From: Denitrobaculum sp965225735
GTDB lineage: Bacteria; Pseudomonadota; Alphaproteobacteria; Kiloniellales; Kiloniellaceae
DNA length: 64,000 bases
Reading direction: 5' to 3'
NCBI GenBank assembly: GCA_965225735.1
Contig: CBDDBN010000028.1
Span: 310,001-374,000, forward strand
Below, in pieces: positions 61,603-64,000 of the stretch. The stretch's first letter is position 1. Each line of letters opens with the position of its first letter. The position numbers and the translations under genes are program-made. The notes under the pieces were generated by a model. That model saw only the letters and a program-made list of their open reading frames with translations. It had not been told where the DNA came from and did no database searches.

Positions 61603-62100
61603 TCAGCCACTCAGCATGCCGCCCAGCATATGGATGAACGCGATGGCTACGAGGAAGCAGAGGAAGACCACGACAACCCACACAAAGACCTGAAAGACCA
61701 TCGCACTTGCCCCAAGCGCAATTGCGCCAGCGGCGGGGCGCCAGGTCTCACCTCGCACAAAAGCAAAGAGGCCGAGTACGATCGCCGTACCGGCCAGGAT
61801 CGCGGCCACGAGCTTTAGGATGCGGTCGATATCCCACGGAGCGGACTCAGCAGAGGGTTGTTCTGCGCCGGACAGGGCGCGGGCAGCGGAATCGCGGATT
61901 TCGCCTGCGAGTTCACCGATGGAAACGCCAACATCCGGTTGAGGGGCGAAAGGGCCGGCCCAAAAGTGCACCAGAACGAGGAGGATTGCCGCTGCGCCGA
62001 TCGCAAAGCCGATCAGGCCAGCGGTGGGGTTTGGGTAAGACGGCCCCGGCGTACCCGGGTTTGGAATGAGTGGCTCCGGAGCTGAGGATAAGTAGCTCAT
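61603..62100 (-). CDS. Hypothetical membrane protein with four hydrophobic segments
   Basis: A 165-residue protein of unknown family. A proline-rich N-terminus (PEPLIPNPGTPGPSYPNP) precedes a helix (AGLIGFAIGAAAILLVLVHF). A polar loop with DIRDSAARALSG-like residues then leads to three helices (LKLVAAILAGTAIVLGLFAFV, AGAIALGASAMVFQVFVW, VVVFLCFLVAIAFI). A repeated PNP/PNP pattern near the start may be a cytoplasmic tail. It stands alone between non-coding stretches. Confidence 0.55.
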   Translation of the reverse strand: MSYLSSAPEPLIPNPGTPGPSYPNPTAGLIGFAIGAAAILLVLVHFWAGPFAPQPDVGVSIGELAGEIRDSAARALSGAEQPSAESAPWDIDRILKLVAAILAGTAIVLGLFAFVRGETWRPAAGAIALGASAMVFQVFVWVVVVFLCFLVAIAFIHMLGGMLSG

Positions 62101-62224
62101 ACCTTGAAAACTCACTTCGGTTATCAAAAATCAATTGTATAAAAACAGTCTAATTCATGATGGGGATAGCCTCGCAGGATTCAAGGTTCAGCCTTACCCG
62201 CTCAGCCGTAAGGACCATCGGCAC

Positions 62225-62261
62225 AAAAGAAAACCGCGCCACCGGCAACCCGGTGACGCGG
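62225..62261 (-). terminator. Rho-independent terminator of the aminotransferase gene
   Basis: CCGCGCCACCGG (62234-62245) pairs with CCGGTGACGCGG (62250-62261), with one mismatch. On the minus strand the stem is followed by TTTTCTTTT. It ends transcription of the class III aminotransferase gene. Confidence 0.75.
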
Positions 62262-62289
62262 CCTTCGAAGCCTAACATTTTCGCCTGAC

Positions 62290-63678
62290 TTAACCCGCGA
62301 CAACCCGCATCAGTGCATCGTCGATGGCATTGACGATCTCGTCGATATCGTCCTTGGTCGCGATCAGCGCCGGCGAGAGGCAGAGGGTGTTGTTCAGGCC
62401 CGGCAGGGAGCGGTTCGTGGCACCGATGACAACCGCGTTGTTCTTCATGCAGTCGGCCACGATGCCCTGGGTGACGAACTCCGGCACCGGATCACGGCTT
62501 TCGCGGTCGGCGACCAGTTCCGCGCCGACGAAGAGACCCTTGCCGCGAACCTCGCCGATCAGGGCGTGCTTGCCCTTCAGCTCCTCGAGCCGCTCCAGGC
62601 AGTAGTCGCCCATCTTGGTGGTGTTCTCGAGCAGCTTTTCCTCTTCCAGGATCCGCATATTCTCGATGGCCGCGGCCGGCCCGGCCGTGCAGCCGCCGAA
62701 GGTCGAGATGTCGCGGAAGTAGCTCATGGGCTCTTCCGGATCGGACTTGAACTCCTCGAACAGCGCCTCGGTGGTAACCGTGCAGGAAATCGCCGCGTAA
62801 CCGGAAGCCACGCCCTTGGCCATGGTCACGATGTCCGGCTGAATGCCGAAGTGCTGGTAGCCGAACCACTCACCGGTCCGGCCCATGCCGCAGACGACCT
62901 CGTCGATGATCAGGATGATGTCGTACTGTTTGCAGATTTCCTGCACCCGCTCCCAATAGCCCTTCGGCGGAACGATCACGCCGCCGCCAGCGGTCACAGG
63001 CTCCAGGATCAGACCGCCGACCGTGTCGGGCCCCTCGCGCAGGATCACCTCTTCGATGGCATTGGCCGCGCGCACGCCATAGTCCTCGACGTCACCCCAC
63101 TGGGAACGGTACTCGAGACAGTGCGGCACCTCGACAAAGCCGGGCGTAAAGGGCCCGTACATGCCCTTGCGCTCCTGCTGACCGCCGGAGGACAGCGCAG
63201 TAATGGTGGTGCCGTGATAGTCGCGCTCGCGGTACAGGATCTTGTGCTTCTTACCGCCATGCTTCTGATGCGAGATCTGGCGGACAATCTTGTAAGCCTT
63301 CTCGTTCGCCTCAGAGCCGGAGTTGGAGTAGTAGACGCGGCTCATGCCTGGCATCTTGCCGATCAGCATCTCAGCGAAGTTGGCGCCGGGGATCGTACCC
63401 ATAGAGCCGGCGAAGAAGTTCATCTTAACCAGCTGATCGCGCACGGCGTTGGCGATGCGCTCCCGCCCGTAGCCCACATTGACCGTCCAGACACCGCCGG
63501 AAACCGCGTCCAGGTGCTCGCGGCCAGCCTGGTTCCAGACGCGCAGGCCCTTGCCTTCGATGATAATCAGCGGATCGGCCGTCTCGAACTTCTTATGCTG
63601 GGTCAGGTGATGCCAGATACGGGTGCGGTCATTCTCGATGACCTGGCTGAAATCGTTGATGTCGACGTTGACGTTCAT
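62290..63678 (-). CDS. Class III aminotransferase, taurine-pyruvate type
   Basis: A 462-residue class III PLP transaminase. PLP Lys288 is in IVTMAKGVASGYAAIS. IWHHLTQHKKFE, LDAVSGGVWTVNVGYGRERIA and MPGMSRVYYSNSGSEANEKAYKIVRQI are very close to taurine-pyruvate aminotransferase (Tpa), which converts taurine and pyruvate to sulfoacetaldehyde and alanine. The ATG used starts MNVNVDINDF, nine codons after a less likely earlier start. Partner genes for sulfoacetaldehyde (xsc, pta) are not in the window. Related omega-amino acid:pyruvate aminotransferases are an alternative. Confidence 0.85.
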   Translation of the reverse strand: MNVNVDINDFSQVIENDRTRIWHHLTQHKKFETADPLIIIEGKGLRVWNQAGREHLDAVSGGVWTVNVGYGRERIANAVRDQLVKMNFFAGSMGTIPGANFAEMLIGKMPGMSRVYYSNSGSEANEKAYKIVRQISHQKHGGKKHKILYRERDYHGTTITALSSGGQQERKGMYGPFTPGFVEVPHCLEYRSQWGDVEDYGVRAANAIEEVILREGPDTVGGLILEPVTAGGGVIVPPKGYWERVQEICKQYDIILIIDEVVCGMGRTGEWFGYQHFGIQPDIVTMAKGVASGYAAISCTVTTEALFEEFKSDPEEPMSYFRDISTFGGCTAGPAAAIENMRILEEEKLLENTTKMGDYCLERLEELKGKHALIGEVRGKGLFVGAELVADRESRDPVPEFVTQGIVADCMKNNAVVIGATNRSLPGLNNTLCLSPALIATKDDIDEIVNAIDDALMRVVAG

Positions 63679-64000
63679 GGCTGTCTCCCCAATCTCAGGC
63701 GGCACTGGTGTTATGTCTGTGCGGTTTCGCAGCGGCCGGTTTTAAAAGCAGGCATACCTACCTGCAGGCGGACCGCTTGCGGATGTATTTTAATCCTTCA
63801 GTCTTAGCCCAGAGTCGAAAGACAGCGCAAATCCGATCTGTCCGATTGGTCAGGAAATCTGTCGCACCTTGGTTTCATTGGAATGCACGCATGCGCGGCG
63901 TCTCGAGTTTTCGCAACAAATCCAAGCTTTTCGGCCCTAATCAAAAAAACAGATGACAGCTTCCTCCCAGCCGTGTAACGCTAAAGGCATGATGACCTCG
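63679..64000. other. Right-edge interval, no gene
   Basis: No gene is supported in the last 320 bases. The stretch upstream of the aminotransferase holds a short inverted repeat, GCAGG (63748-63752) with CCTGC (63761-63765), that could be a regulator site. No sigma-70 promoter is clear on the minus strand. Confidence 0.4.

Noticed and set aside
62566..63807. A 413-codon forward frame across the aminotransferase gene
   Set aside because: It is the antisense of the complete class III aminotransferase and has low-complexity composition.

Overview
The window is a stretch of GC-rich chromosome, most likely from an alphaproteobacterium. The supporting signs are a sitABCD metal importer preceded by Irr-type (ICE-like) boxes, a malonate TRAP-transporter regulon (matPQMA divergent from matRB), a sigma-54-linked cyanate operon, a short-type ArgC and alphaproteobacterial-style MotA/MotB. 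The gene content resembles free-living, often marine, Rhodospirillales-like bacteria. That placement is inference; no rRNA or tRNA gene lies in the window.

Layout. 1-4.1 kb: end of an NnrU-like membrane protein, an HD phosphohydrolase, an aspzincin-like metallopeptidase, a flavin monooxygenase and a YcxB-like protein. 4.3-8.1 kb: sitABCD with tandem ICE-like boxes. 8.2-10.3 kb: an AT-rich patch with a relic antitoxin/toxin pair and an unrecognised coiled-coil membrane protein. 11.6-14.3 kb: five tandem small secreted paralogues (GGDWIxNG motif) followed by an exported ADYC-domain protein. 15-24 kb: a hydrolase, an ornithine-type decarboxylase and the malonate regulon. 24-31 kb: argC, a GFA-fold protein, a PanE-like reductase, a cation diffusion facilitator and a penicillin-acylase family Ntn hydrolase. 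30.7-36.6 kb: cynABD-cynS divergent from a PAS/sigma-54 activator. 36.7-43 kb: a DUF805 protein, cystathionine beta-synthase and gamma-lyase, a rhodanese, a 1-Cys peroxiredoxin and a winged-helix/TPR regulator. 43-51.8 kb: a sugar locus (lyxose isomerase, Gfo/Idh dehydrogenase, ABC importer) divergent from a LacI regulator and a DUF1479 protein. 51.8-57.2 kb: a flavin reductase, a methyltransferase, motAB, a class II aldolase and a YchJ protein. 57.2-62.1 kb: accessory DNA with two RGS-like paralogues, two decayed HAD-IIA hydrolase remnants and an SDR/TetR pair. 62.3 kb to the end: a taurine-pyruvate-type aminotransferase.

How the genes work together. Several units pair an importer, its enzymes and a local regulator with a visible operator. 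Malonate is imported by MatPQM, activated by MatB and decarboxylated by MatA under MatR. Cyanate is imported by CynABD and hydrolysed by CynS, apparently from a sigma-54 promoter read with the divergent activator. A sugar enters through an ABC importer whose gene cluster is flanked by two near-identical LacI-type palindromes. Cystathionine beta-synthase, gamma-lyase and a rhodanese form a reverse-transsulfuration and sulfane-sulfur set.

The least described parts are the five-copy GGDWIxNG secreted family beside the ADYC protein, and the pair of proteins whose central region looks like a eukaryote-type RGS domain.
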